64,000 bases of DNA from Neobacillus notoginsengisoli (GCF_003515685.1 NZ_QWEG01000001.1:480788-544787); one strand, 5' to 3'; counted from the stretch's first letter, positions 26,102 through 35,493 are shown. A program made the numbers and translations. Notes: generated from the sequence alone by a model not told the origin.

Positions 26102-29100
26102 TTAGATGAAAATATCTATTTTATTTCCTGCTTGACCAAGATGTTTTTCAAGTTCTGTGTCGCTAATCCGGAAACCGCCATGGCGGTATTGGTTTTCGAC
26201 TGCTTCTGTTTTTACATTGTGACCGTTAATTTGTACAGATCGATTTTCGTTCCCGTCAAGATGGTAAATGAACGTTACTGGCTGGTCTTTTATGTTAAAT
26301 GTAAACTCAAGCCCGTCAAGATCGGAAGGAAGGACAGGGTCAACAATTAAGTCGTTGCCATCAAGGCGAATTCCCAAGCAGTTTGAGATTAATTGGTTCA
26401 TATAAATCCCTGGGCCGCTTGAATAAATTCTCCAGCCACCTTTCACGGCGACGGAGCCATCACGAAGCTCGTCAAATCGTTCTTTGGCTTCATAGCGGGT
26501 TTTGAATTTTCCATCAGAACTGCTGAAATACGCATTGCTCTGGCGTCGTTCAGCATTCGGGACAACGTCCTGGATTTTGATCGGATTAATTGTTTGCAGA
26601 CCTTTCCATGCCTCATCAGCTTTGCCCAGTTTTGCCATTGCTTCAACAAACCGAATATGGGCATGAATATAATGCAAGCCGATTTCACGCCCAAAGTTGG
26701 CGGCTTGTTCCGCGCGCTTAAAATGAGTGCTCACACCGCCTGCATAATTGGCCGGGCGGTCCATCAGGCGGACCCCATCTGGATGGTACAGCCATTCTTT
26801 AATAATCTGGTAATGTTTATCTGCCTGCTCAGGAGTCAGAAGTTCAGCAATCATGCTGCGGGTCATTGGCAAAAGCCTGTACTGGATGCCTGTTTTGGTA
26901 TCGCTCGGATGAACCATAAACTCGATATTGCCTGGTTCTTCCATATATACAAACCCTGGAATCACCTCAGATGACAGTATATAACGGTTGAAATCGGCTT
27001 TAATGGCTGAAGCCAGTTCCGAACATTCGCCTGCTTCCTTTTCATTGACCGTTTTCATGAGTTTGGAAAACTCGTTCAAGGTTTGATACGTGAGGGCGAC
27101 AGTCCAACTGCTTGCCATGTACTGCTTCAGCTGTGCATTGGCGGGCTGAAGAGTATCGTCCCAGTCTCCATCCCCATAAGAGGATAAATGTGTATCATGC
27201 AAAAAATGGTCCTTAATATAGGAAATCTGCTTTCTCACATGGTCGAGAATGGGGGCTGTTTCTTCCGTAAACTCAAAACTGCCCCGTCGGGTGTAGGGGA
27301 CCTCAACTTCTAAAATCGAGAAGTCCTGTGATGCACGCAAGTACTCGGTTAGGGCCTTAAGCGGCCAGACGATAATATCCCCGTGGCTTTCTTCTTGCTG
27401 GATTTTATAGTACTTGTCGAACATAAACCATTGCGGCCAATTCCCATCATTTTTATATTGGTGGGAATAGACAGTTTTTAAAATGTTCCGGACAGCTTCG
27501 AATTTTTGTGTGGCAATAAAGTATTCTGATGGCCCCTGGCACACATCCCGGGTTCCCCATGCTGCACCGCCGTATTGTTCAAGGCCGTGGGGAACAGAAT
27601 AGTGTACAAGCATATTGTGTGTATACCACCAGGCTAGGGCATTCATTTTATCCAGTCCCTGACTGTTTGACCCGTTTATCCCCAACTTGAACCCGTTCAT
27701 CGCAGTCTTAAAAAAGTCACGGTAACGGGCGATTTCTTCCTCTGCGCCGCGTTCGCTGAATGGAAATTCTTCGCCATTCAGGAGCCCTTGGACACCCAAT
27801 GACCAATTACTCGCAGACTTCATGTCCAGCACAACAAGGGATGCTGTTAAAGGTTCAATATTTTCCCCGAAAATCCTTTCATCAGCCAATGAAAAATCTG
27901 AACCTTCCACTTGAAGACGATAGCTTAAGTTAGGGAAAGTTTGCGCTGAATCAGCTTTTTCATCAGCATAAAAGCGGATCGTATTGCCGTTCCTTTCGAA
28001 GTGGAAGGGGGCGGCATATTCGTTGTTATTCATCGTAACCTGGTTTGTTACAAGTACTCGATAGGCATTGTCGGTGGCTGCCCGGAATTGCATTTGGAGT
28101 TCCGGTGAATCAGTCCTCGTAAATACCGTCACAATAAACATGTCGTCCTCGGTCTTGTAATACCAGCGGGCATAATTGAAGCCCATTTCAAACATGGAAG
28201 GCATGGTCAATAATTTCAAAGCACCATTGATTTCAACATAGATTCTTTGACCGGATGTTTTCATGACGTTCAGGTGGTTCCTTGCATTCGTCAGCATTTT
28301 ATTAAAGGAAGTATTGCCTACCGTCAGTTGGGAATTGAAAATTCCGTACATATAAGCAGATGTTGTCAGGATATTTTCAATGTTGTCGACAGGGTTGCCG
28401 GACATCAAAATATGCCCATGCGGCCGTTCAGTTAGCAGTTCCTTTTCTTTTAGAACGATATGTTCATGTGTATCCGTAAAGAAGGAAAGCAGACTATCCC
28501 CATCCCATTCTTCCTGGTGGCGATGAGGAAACAGATTTTCGATTTCTTCCTTCGTCATTGAAACGGTTTTTAGAGGTTCCTTAAAGGCGGGGGAGAGGGC
28601 TACCGTTTTTTCTGTCTTCAAAGAAGCCGCAGTTTCCTTTTGAACTTGCTCCCATGCCTGCAAAAGTTCCTCCTGGAATTCTAAAGAAGTGACCGCATCC
28701 TGATGGTTTTCCTTAAAAAGTCCATAATAGACAAACTCAGACTTGCCTGAAAGCTTGACCCGTTCTGATTGTAGGGCTGTGTAGGCAAATTCATATTGAT
28801 AGATTTCGTTGGCAAGATTGTCCTTTGTCAGGATTTCCGGTTGATTCGTTTCTTTATAGGATAGGCCGAAAAATTGGAATCCATCTGTTGAAAAGCTGAC
28901 TGCTTTTGTCAGTGAGCCTTGCTGTAGATACGGGAACCCGCTGTTTTGCGGCTGGTTTTGCCGGGAACAAACAACATATCCATATTCTTCATCATAATGG
29001 GTGGTCTGGTCGATGTATTGTGACATATACGCTTCGTTTGTCCTTACCGCTCCCTTATCCGCAAGCCCAAGGTCCTGGCCATAAATGATATCAATTTCAT

Positions 29101-29437
29101 GGCCGTTTCCTTCGGCTGTAACCGTCCAGAACCAGATTTGTTGATTGCTAAGGGTAAACGTAACTTGATAGTCTACCGAACCTGCTTTGCCTTCCCAAAC
29201 GACTTGTTTTTCGGTATGAGAAACCTTGCTGCCTGATTTTACACCGAGCAGCGGATAGGCTACAATCCCGGATTCCGTATGAATGCGCAAAAATAGATTG
29301 TTCAGCGAACCATCGATTGGGTTGGAAAGCCATTGATTGATTAAAGTTTTTTTATTTTCTATCTTATAAACGTCGCCACTGGTTAAAAAGGTGAATGTCA
29401 GATCACCAGATTCAATCGAAAACGTCGATTTGTTCAT
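26102..29437 (-). CDS. GH94 phosphorylase, probable 1,2-beta-oligoglucan phosphorylase (SOGP)
   Basis: A 1111-residue cytoplasmic protein. The N-terminal beta-sandwich and C-terminal alpha6/alpha6 barrel with the motif GDGDWDDTL (general acid Asp near residue 757) place it in GH94. Cellobiose and laminaribiose phosphorylases are 800-900 residues; characterised SOGP enzymes (Listeria innocua Lin1839, Lachnoclostridium phytofermentans) are about 1090-1110, matching this length. It would convert beta-1,2-glucooligosaccharides plus phosphate to alpha-glucose 1-phosphate. Neighbours (GH3, ABC importer, GH144) repeat the Listeria set. ATG 29437 is chosen over the in-frame ATG 29446, which sits directly on the GAAGGG site. 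Confidence 0.85.
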   Translation of the reverse strand: MNKSTFSIESGDLTFTFLTSGDVYKIENKKTLINQWLSNPIDGSLNNLFLRIHTESGIVAYPLLGVKSGSKVSHTEKQVVWEGKAGSVDYQVTFTLSNQQIWFWTVTAEGNGHEIDIIYGQDLGLADKGAVRTNEAYMSQYIDQTTHYDEEYGYVVCSRQNQPQNSGFPYLQQGSLTKAVSFSTDGFQFFGLSYKETNQPEILTKDNLANEIYQYEFAYTALQSERVKLSGKSEFVYYGLFKENHQDAVTSLEFQEELLQAWEQVQKETAASLKTEKTVALSPAFKEPLKTVSMTKEEIENLFPHRHQEEWDGDSLLSFFTDTHEHIVLKEKELLTERPHGHILMSGNPVDNIENILTTSAYMYGIFNSQLTVGNTSFNKMLTNARNHLNVMKTSGQRIYVEINGALKLLTMPSMFEMGFNYARWYYKTEDDMFIVTVFTRTDSPELQMQFRAATDNAYRVLVTNQVTMNNNEYAAPFHFERNGNTIRFYADEKADSAQTFPNLSYRLQVEGSDFSLADERIFGENIEPLTASLVVLDMKSASNWSLGVQGLLNGEEFPFSERGAEEEIARYRDFFKTAMNGFKLGINGSNSQGLDKMNALAWWYTHNMLVHYSVPHGLEQYGGAAWGTRDVCQGPSEYFIATQKFEAVRNILKTVYSHQYKNDGNWPQWFMFDKYYKIQQEESHGDIIVWPLKALTEYLRASQDFSILEVEVPYTRRGSFEFTEETAPILDHVRKQISYIKDHFLHDTHLSSYGDGDWDDTLQPANAQLKQYMASSWTVALTYQTLNEFSKLMKTVNEKEAGECSELASAIKADFNRYILSSEVIPGFVYMEEPGNIEFMVHPSDTKTGIQYRLLPMTRSMIAELLTPEQADKHYQIIKEWLYHPDGVRLMDRPANYAGGVSTHFKRAEQAANFGREIGLHYIHAHIRFVEAMAKLGKADEAWKGLQTINPIKIQDVVPNAERRQSNAYFSSSDGKFKTRYEAKERFDELRDGSVAVKGGWRIYSSGPGIYMNQLISNCLGIRLDGNDLIVDPVLPSDLDGLEFTFNIKDQPVTFIYHLDGNENRSVQINGHNVKTEAVENQYRHGGFRISDTELEKHLGQAGNKIDIFI

Positions 29438-29474
29438 TGGTTTCATCCCTTCATGGAATTATTTGCCCCACTCT

Positions 29475-29598
29475 TAACGGGCAGTAAGATCCCCACCTCA
29501 AGAGCCTGAATTTACGAGAAGTTAGGTGGGGATCAACTGCCCGTAAAGGTCCGATTAGTTCATCTAACCATCAGTAGGGAAAGGCACCCTACTGATGG
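29475..29598. repeat. Two strong hairpins in the GH3-GH94 gap
   Basis: A nested inverted repeat, TAACGGGCAGT..GATCCCCACCT with AGGTGGGGATC..ACTGCCCGTAA, spans 29475-29546. A second perfect stem, CCATCAGTAGGG/CCCTACTGATGG, spans 29568-29598 right after the GH3 stop. Neither has a T-run on the minus strand, so RNA processing or stabilisation is more likely than termination. Confidence 0.75.
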
Positions 29599-29603
29599 AA
29601 GAT

Positions 29604-31769
29604 TCACTTTATAAGTTCAAATGGAATTGCTTTACCGTCTTGGCTATCGGGGCCTACAAAGGCATGGAATTTGCCATTGTCACTTGTAAATTCCAAGTTG
29701 GAATGGTGGTAGCGCAGCTGTTCTTCGGTAATCGTAAACAAAACTTCAACTTTCTCGCCAGGCTGCAAAAATACTTTCTTGAACCCTTTCAATTCTTTTA
29801 CTGGACGGACAACTTCACCAGATAGGTCTCGGATATAGAGCTGGACGATTTCCTCGCCAGCCAGTTTCCCGGTATTTTGCACTTCGGTTGTAATCGTTAA
29901 AGGCTGTTCCGGCGTCAAGTGGCCGGCAGACAGTTGTGGTTCGCTATAAGCAAAGGTAGTGAAGCTTAAGCCGAAACCAAATGGAAAAAGCGGTTCATTC
30001 GGGATATCCAAGTACTGGGAAACATAACGTTCCTGGGCATCCGGTGCATCTTTAGGGCGGCCGGTATTAAAGGAGTTATAATAGACAGGTATTTGCCCAA
30101 CAGAATACGGAAAGGACATTGCCAACTTTCCGGAAGGGTTCACATCGCCAAACAATATGTCAGCAATGGCGTTTCCGCCTTCAGTCCCCGGATACCAGGC
30201 CTCCAATACAGCATCCACATCCTCAACAACTCCATGCAAATCAAGCGGGCGGCCGTTAAACACTACTGCAACGATTGGTTTTCCAAGCTGTTTCATTTTC
30301 TTCACTAATTGAAGTTGGACTTCTGGCAGGCGGATATCCGCCCGGCTGCCTGCTTCACCGCTCATTTCAGAATCCTCGCCAAGAGCAAGAATAATGAAAT
30401 CAGCCTCTCTTGCTGCTTTCAATGCTTCATTTAACTGATCCTCGGTACCTGTCCCAATATCGCATCCTTTTGCCGTAACAAGAAGGGAGGAGGCGACTTT
30501 ATTTTGAACGCCTTCGTACAATTGAATGGCTTCTTCTTTGGAGCCAAGCCATGACCATGGCCCGAGAATATCATCATTTTGGGCGAACGGACCGACTACA
30601 GCGATCTTTTTATCCTTCGGAAGCGGAAGGACGCGATTATTTTTTAATAGAACAGAAGATTTTGCCGCAAGCTCACGGGCTGCCTGGCGGTGGCCGGAAC
30701 TCATGACAAGCTCTTTTTCCTGCTGTTCATCAGCGCCGCGGAACGGATTTCCGAAAAGCCCCAATTTATCTTTCAATCTAAGAATTCTTAGGACGGCTTC
30801 GTCAATCAAGGCTTCATCGACTTTTCCGCTTTCTATTAGTTGCTTCAAATTGTTTGGGTAGCATGCGGTCATCATCTCGATATCGACGCCTGCCAGGATG
30901 GCTTTTTCAGCCGCTTCTGCTTCATCCTCAGCGACTCCATGGGGGATCATTTCTTTCACCGCACCCCAGTCTGAAATCAGGACGCCATCGAATTTCCATT
31001 CATCCCGAAGCAGATCGCGCAAAAGTTTTTTATTCCCTGTAGCGGGTATACCATCTACAGTGTTGAATGCAGTCATCACCATTTCACAGCCTTCATCAAG
31101 GGCTGCTTTGTAGGCAGGCAAATAATACTCTCGAAGCTGCCTTTCGGACATATCGACAGTATTATAATCCCGTCCGCCTTCCGGGGCACCGTATGCGGCG
31201 AAATGCTTCACACATGCTGCAACACGATTTACGTCATTTTGCAAGTCATTGCCTTGGAAACCGCGAACAAAGGCTTTGGCAAACTGGCTGTTTAAATAAG
31301 GGTCTTCTCCGGTTGATTCCATCACCCTGCCCCAGCGCGGGTCGCGAGCTAAATCAACCATAGGGGCGAATGTTACATGTACCCCTGAAACAGCTGCCTC
31401 CTTAGCGGCAATTTCAGCGCTTTTTTCTGCCAATTTCAAATCCCACGAACAGCCAATGGCCAATGGCACCGGAAAAATAGTTTTATAGCCATGAATCACA
31501 TCAGCCATAAATAATAGAGGGATACCGAGACGGTTCTTCCTTAAATGGGCTTTTTGAATGTTGTTAATTTCTTTCGCGCCTGAAGCACCCAGCACGGAGC
31601 CCGTGTTCGCGATCACTTCATCCGAGATCTTTAGTCCGGCAAGTGGACCGGTAATTTGGCCTTCATTGTCGGATCCTTCAAAAAATGGCGTTGCCAATTG
31701 AAGCAGCTGGGCAATTTTTTCGTCTAATGTCATTTGATTGAGTAATGATTCTAGCTTTTGATTGGTCAT
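29604..31769 (-). CDS. GH3 beta-glucosidase, first gene of the minus arm
   Basis: 721 residues, no signal peptide, hence cytoplasmic. GH3 domain order: TIM-barrel (about 1-340) with nucleophile Asp267 in VLISDWGAV and substrate-binding KHFAAYG (188-194), alpha/beta sandwich with probable acid/base Glu472 in MSGEAGSR, and a C-terminal fibronectin-III-like domain. In Listeria innocua the corresponding gene (Lin1840) splits sophorose and short beta-1,2-glucooligosaccharides, and this gene stands in the same position beside the SOGP-type gene. It therefore probably handles the sophorose left by the phosphorylase. GGAGG lies six bases before the ATG. Confidence 0.92.
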   Translation of the reverse strand: MTNQKLESLLNQMTLDEKIAQLLQLATPFFEGSDNEGQITGPLAGLKISDEVIANTGSVLGASGAKEINNIQKAHLRKNRLGIPLLFMADVIHGYKTIFPVPLAIGCSWDLKLAEKSAEIAAKEAAVSGVHVTFAPMVDLARDPRWGRVMESTGEDPYLNSQFAKAFVRGFQGNDLQNDVNRVAACVKHFAAYGAPEGGRDYNTVDMSERQLREYYLPAYKAALDEGCEMVMTAFNTVDGIPATGNKKLLRDLLRDEWKFDGVLISDWGAVKEMIPHGVAEDEAEAAEKAILAGVDIEMMTACYPNNLKQLIESGKVDEALIDEAVLRILRLKDKLGLFGNPFRGADEQQEKELVMSSGHRQAARELAAKSSVLLKNNRVLPLPKDKKIAVVGPFAQNDDILGPWSWLGSKEEAIQLYEGVQNKVASSLLVTAKGCDIGTGTEDQLNEALKAAREADFIILALGEDSEMSGEAGSRADIRLPEVQLQLVKKMKQLGKPIVAVVFNGRPLDLHGVVEDVDAVLEAWYPGTEGGNAIADILFGDVNPSGKLAMSFPYSVGQIPVYYNSFNTGRPKDAPDAQERYVSQYLDIPNEPLFPFGFGLSFTTFAYSEPQLSAGHLTPEQPLTITTEVQNTGKLAGEEIVQLYIRDLSGEVVRPVKELKGFKKVFLQPGEKVEVLFTITEEQLRYHHSNLEFTSDNGKFHAFVGPDSQDGKAIPFELIK

Positions 31770-31794
31770 TATAAACCTCCATCCGCTTTTCGTA

Positions 31795-31851
31795 GAAACG
31801 TTTCGATTGCTTATATGTTTGGATTATAAGCGCTTTCTTAAATCGAGTCAA
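31795..31851 (-). promoter_or_regulatory. Promoter and operator of the GH3-GH94 arm
   Basis: Minus strand: TTGACT (31846-31851), exactly 17 bp, TATAAT (31823-31828). AGAAAGCGCTTATA within the spacer resembles a CcpA cre site (12 of 14). The palindrome GAAACGTTTC at 31795-31804 lies just after the expected start of transcription, where a LacI repressor would block elongation. Confidence 0.85.
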
Positions 31852-31979
31852 TTGAATGGGGCGGCGTTTCCATGTATATTCCTTGTATATTTCACTTGAA
31901 ATCAATCATTCTATTCCCTGTTTTGCCCTTTTTAAGATAAACAATAGTTTAATTTCTGTATAATAAAAAATAACTTTAC

Positions 31980-32027
31980 TTGAAAACGCTTTCCGATTAG
32001 CCTATAATCCAATTATCGAAACGTTTC
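31980..32027 (+). promoter_or_regulatory. Promoter, cre site and operator of the ABC importer arm
   Basis: TTGAAA (31980-31985), 17 bp, TATAAT (32003-32008). TGAAAACGCTTTCC (31981-31994) fits the CcpA cre consensus except for the last base and covers the -35. ATCGAAACGTTTCGCT with core GAAACGTTTC (32018-32027) follows the start site. The layout mirrors the divergent promoter 130 bp to the left. Confidence 0.87.
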
Positions 32028-32032
32028 GCTAA

Positions 32033-32041
32033 AAGGAGGTA
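32033..32041 (+). promoter_or_regulatory. Orphan Shine-Dalgarno near the mRNA 5' end
   Basis: AAAAGGAGGT is a near-perfect anti-16S match, yet no ATG, GTG or TTG follows within 5-15 bases; the real start is 130 bp downstream with its own site. It lies about 18-20 bp after the inferred start of transcription, like the STAB-SD of cry3A mRNA that protects transcripts from 5' decay. Confidence 0.5.
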
Positions 32042-32173
32042 ATCACTCTACTAAACTATTAGAGGTAGATAGTTATTATTTTCTTTAAATTGTTTAACCT
32101 ATTACCGATTTTAATCCAATAGGCAAAAGAACAAATGCAATCCGACTAACACACAATATCGGAGGAAAACAAA

Positions 32174-33439
32174 ATGAACCTAAAAATGAAGAGTGTTGTA
32201 AGCAAAAAAGCGGCTGCAGCGATTTTGACAGGAGTCCTTGCCCTATCAGGAGTACTTGCAGGATGCTCGTCAGATTCCGCTTCAAACAAAAAAGAAGAAA
32301 CAACAACGATCAACGTCTGGGGAATGGGTGAAGAAGCAAAGTCCCTCCCAAAAATCGCAGAACAATTTGAAAAAGAAAATGAAAACATCAAAGTAAAAGT
32401 TCAGGCGATTCCATGGGATAAAGCCCATGACAAACTATTAACAGCAGTTGCTTCTAAAAAGGGGCCTGATGTCATCCAAATGGGGACAACGTGGATTCCG
32501 GAATTTGCTGATGCCGGCGCCCTGAAAGATTTAACGCCATATCTCGAAAAATACCCTGAGCTGGCTACCGAGAATTTTTATGAAGGTTCAGTCGAAACAA
32601 CAAAATACGAAAATATCATTGCAGGTGTGCCTTGGTATGTTGATACCCGTGTCCTGTACTACCGCAAGGATCTTTTAGAAGAAGTGGGATACAAAGAAGC
32701 GCCGAAAACATGGGATGAGCTTCGTGACGCTGCCAAAAAGCTGGCGGCACGCGGCAAGGACCAATATGGAATCAGCATTGATACAAATGAACAAAGCCTT
32801 GCATTTATGTTCGCGCGCCAGAATGGTTCTAAATTAATCGATGGAAATAAGACGTTGTTCAATGAAAAAGAGTTCGTAGAAGCTGTTGAATATTTGAATG
32901 GATTCTTTAAGGATGGCTCTGCTCCTATCGACTTGGGTATTGATATTATTCCAGCCTTCAAAGAAGGCATGCTGCCAATGTTCATTAGCGGTCCATGGAT
33001 GGTCAAAATCATTAACGACCAGACGCCAGACCTGGAAGGTAAATGGGGTACGGCAGTCCTTCCTGCAAAAGAAAACAACACTTCAACATTGGGCGGGTCA
33101 AACCTTTCTGTTTTTGAACACACCAAAAATGAAGAAGCGGCATTAAAATTCTTATCCTATATGAGCAAGCCGGAAACGCAGGTTAAATGGCTTGAAATAA
33201 CAAATTCTTTGCCTGCGAATAAGGAAGCTTGGGAAGATAAATCGCTCCAGGAAAATGAATATTACAAAGTATTTGGCGAGCAGCTTGAAAATGCCCAGCC
33301 AATGCCGGTCATTAAACCGTTTGAGAGAATTGCCCAGACATTCCTGAGCAGCTTTGAAAAGGTTTACCGCAGTGGTGCCGACGTTCAAAAAGAAATGGAC
33401 GAGTTTAACAAAAAAGCGGAAGACATTTTAAATAAATAA
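32174..33439 (+). CDS. Sugar ABC transporter substrate-binding lipoprotein (beta-1,2-glucooligosaccharide type)
   Basis: 421 residues, lipobox LAGC (Cys about 31), then a cluster-B (maltose-binding-like) solute-binding fold with NVWGMGEEAK, a QFEKENENIKVKV segment and the late PFERIAQTFLSSF helix. Its place beside SOGP and GH3 genes matches Listeria innocua Lin1841, which binds sophoro-oligosaccharides. No ATPase gene is in the cluster, so a shared MsmX-type ATPase elsewhere must energise it, as is usual for Bacillus sugar importers. Ribosome site GGAGGAAAACAAA. A long 150-base leader precedes it. Confidence 0.9.
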   Translation: MNLKMKSVVSKKAAAAILTGVLALSGVLAGCSSDSASNKKEETTTINVWGMGEEAKSLPKIAEQFEKENENIKVKVQAIPWDKAHDKLLTAVASKKGPDVIQMGTTWIPEFADAGALKDLTPYLEKYPELATENFYEGSVETTKYENIIAGVPWYVDTRVLYYRKDLLEEVGYKEAPKTWDELRDAAKKLAARGKDQYGISIDTNEQSLAFMFARQNGSKLIDGNKTLFNEKEFVEAVEYLNGFFKDGSAPIDLGIDIIPAFKEGMLPMFISGPWMVKIINDQTPDLEGKWGTAVLPAKENNTSTLGGSNLSVFEHTKNEEAALKFLSYMSKPETQVKWLEITNSLPANKEAWEDKSLQENEYYKVFGEQLENAQPMPVIKPFERIAQTFLSSFEKVYRSGADVQKEMDEFNKKAEDILNK

Positions 33440-33450
33440 CCCAATTAATG

Positions 33451-33485
33451 TAGTTAACTAGCAGGCATTGCCTGCTAGTTAACTA
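33451..33485 (+). terminator. Perfect hairpin between binding-protein and permease genes
   Basis: TAGTTAACTAGCAGGCA and its complement form a 17-bp perfect stem with almost no loop. It has no T-run beyond TATATTC, so it probably protects the upstream message from 3' decay and lets the binding protein be made in excess over the permeases. Confidence 0.75.
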
Positions 33486-33526
33486 TATTCTCCACCTATT
33501 TTAGGCCTGCGAAGGAAGGGACGATT

Positions 33527-34411
33527 ATGAACAGAAACGCATTTCAAAAAACTCCATATCTCTTCATTGCGCCAACATTGCTCCTATTACTTACCTTTTC
33601 TATTTTGCCAATCTTCGTTGCGCTTATTATCAGTTTTACAGATATGGACCTGACAGGTTTGGCTGACTGGTCTAAAATCAGCTTTGTTGGACTAAGTAAT
33701 TATCAGGAAATTATGACTGATCCAGTCTTTAAAAAATCGATTTTTAATACTCTGTTTTACGTTGTATTCGGTGTTCCATTGGTTATCGTTTGCTCATTGG
33801 GGATCGCCCTTTTGATCAATTTTGGGAAAGCACGTATTTTTAAAGCATTTCGCGTCATTTTTTACATGCCTTCAATTACGAATGTTGTTGCGGTCGCAGT
33901 TGTATGGAGCTACTTGTATAACCCGCATTTAGGCCTGTTTAATTATGTACTGAACTTGCTCGGATTACCGGACGTTCCATGGCTTCAAGATCCCACCATG
34001 GCAAAGGTTTCATTAATCGCTTTAGCACTGTGGCGCGCGATTGGCCTCAATATGATTATCTTCTTGGCAGCCTTGCAAGGTATTCCTAAATCGTATTATG
34101 AAGCGGCACAACTTGATGGTGCAGACGGCTGGAAACAGCTGACCAAAATTACAATTCCTTTATTGCGCTATGCGATTTTCTTCGTTTCCATTACAACAAT
34201 GATCGGATGGCTGCAATTTTTCGAGGAACCGTTTGTCATGACCGATGGTGGGCCGCTTGATAGCACGACTTCTGTAGCTTTATTTATCTATAAAAATGGT
34301 TTTGAATTCAGTAATTTCGGCTATGCGGCAGCTGGTTCATTTGTCCTGTTCATTGCGATTATTGTCGTGACATTGATCCAATTCAGATTGAATAAGCAAG
34401 CCGATTATTGA
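33527..34411 (+). CDS. Sugar ABC transporter permease, MalF type
   Basis: 294 residues with six membrane helices and the permease loop YYEAAQLDGADGWKQLTKI typical of MalF/LacF-like carbohydrate permeases (EAA...G motif). It pairs with the MalG-type protein encoded next. A reading frame overlap exists only if the downstream gene starts at TTG 34408; with the preferred start there is a 14-bp gap. Confidence 0.93.
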   Translation: MNRNAFQKTPYLFIAPTLLLLLTFSILPIFVALIISFTDMDLTGLADWSKISFVGLSNYQEIMTDPVFKKSIFNTLFYVVFGVPLVIVCSLGIALLINFGKARIFKAFRVIFYMPSITNVVAVAVVWSYLYNPHLGLFNYVLNLLGLPDVPWLQDPTMAKVSLIALALWRAIGLNMIIFLAALQGIPKSYYEAAQLDGADGWKQLTKITIPLLRYAIFFVSITTMIGWLQFFEEPFVMTDGGPLDSTTSVALFIYKNGFEFSNFGYAAAGSFVLFIAIIVVTLIQFRLNKQADY

Positions 34412-34425
34412 GCGAGGTGATACAG

Positions 34426-35283
34426 ATGAAAACGAGTGTATATCAGAAACAATACATGTCTCCCGTTAAAAAAGACCGCGCCAAGCAATGGATTGTGGGG
34501 ATTATTCTTGCTGTAGGCGGGCTGTTGGTCTCGGTTCCGTTTATTTGGATGATTTTATCTTCATTCAAATCAGAGAGTGAGGTCATGCAGCTTACACCAA
34601 CCCTTTTTCCAAAAGAGTTCACACTTGAAAATTTCCAAAACTTATTCTTCAATATGAACTTTGCCGTTTATTTGAAAAATACGATCATCATCGTACTGTG
34701 GTCGTTTTTTGGGTTGTTCTTAAACGCAATGGCAGGCTTCGCATTTGCGAAATATCAATTTAAGGGAAGAGATAAGCTATTTTATCTGGTTCTGGCTACA
34801 ATGATGATTCCCGGCCAGGTCACAATGATTCCTGTTTACCTCATTCTGAATGAAATGCAGTTAACAAATACAATGGCCGGTATTGTTTTGCCGTCACTTG
34901 TCAGTGCATTTGGAATCTTTTTGTTCAGGCAATTCATGTTGACAATACCAGACGAATTATTAGAAGCAGCACGTCTTGATGGGGCAAGCGAATTTAGAGT
35001 CTTTTTACAAATTGTTCTGCCAATGTCAAAAGCCATCCTTGCTGTCCAGGGGATCTTAACCTTCATTGCTGGCTGGAACAGCTTCCTCTGGCCGTTGATC
35101 ATTGCCAACGATGAAAGCCTCTACACCTTATCCGTGGGACTGTCCTTGCTGAAAGGCCAGTATGCGTCGAATTTTGCCCTGCAAATGGCTGGATCTACCT
35201 TTATGGTTGTTCCAATCATTATTATCTTTATTTTCTTCCAGAAATATATCATAGATGGATACACGATTTCGGGGATGAAGTAA
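34426..35283 (+). CDS. Sugar ABC transporter permease, MalG type
   Basis: About 285 residues, six membrane helices, with LLEAARLDGASEFRVFLQIV as the EAA loop and a C-terminal YIIDGYTISGMK, the ending typical of MalG-type permeases (GxxxGAVKG position). ATG 34426 is preferred because AGGTGA precedes it. With the MalF-type protein it forms the membrane channel for beta-1,2-glucooligosaccharides. Confidence 0.93.
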   Translation: MKTSVYQKQYMSPVKKDRAKQWIVGIILAVGGLLVSVPFIWMILSSFKSESEVMQLTPTLFPKEFTLENFQNLFFNMNFAVYLKNTIIIVLWSFFGLFLNAMAGFAFAKYQFKGRDKLFYLVLATMMIPGQVTMIPVYLILNEMQLTNTMAGIVLPSLVSAFGIFLFRQFMLTIPDELLEAARLDGASEFRVFLQIVLPMSKAILAVQGILTFIAGWNSFLWPLIIANDESLYTLSVGLSLLKGQYASNFALQMAGSTFMVVPIIIIFIFFQKYIIDGYTISGMK

Positions 35284-35303
35284 GAACTTTCACATGTCGA
35301 AGT

Positions 35304-35338
35304 CATTAAAAACGAGGGAAGAAAGTCCTCGTTTTTTT
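35304..35338 (+). terminator. Terminator after the importer genes
   Basis: AAAAACGAGG and CCTCGTTTTT pair and are followed by further Ts. The GH144 gene has its own promoter downstream. Confidence 0.88.
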
Positions 35339-35418
35339 GTGCAGTAAAAAGCATCTTCCTTCTTTTAACCTAGCATTAATGTTACTAAAGCATTATTTTT
35401 TCGGAATAGAAGCATAAA

Positions 35419-35465
35419 TGTTTACGCTTACATAGAGCGATGCTATGATTTTATTGAAACGTTTC
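35419..35465 (+). promoter_or_regulatory. Promoter, cre and operator of the endo-glucanase gene
   Basis: TTTACG (35421-35426), 17 bp, TATGAT (35444-35449). TGTTTACGCTTACA (35419-35432) matches the cre consensus with one mismatch and overlaps the -35. TTGAAACGTTTCGA with core GAAACGTTTC (35456-35465) follows the -10, the third copy of this palindrome in the locus. Confidence 0.87.
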
Positions 35466-35493
35466 GATTATCAATTTTTGAAAGGAGATTCAC

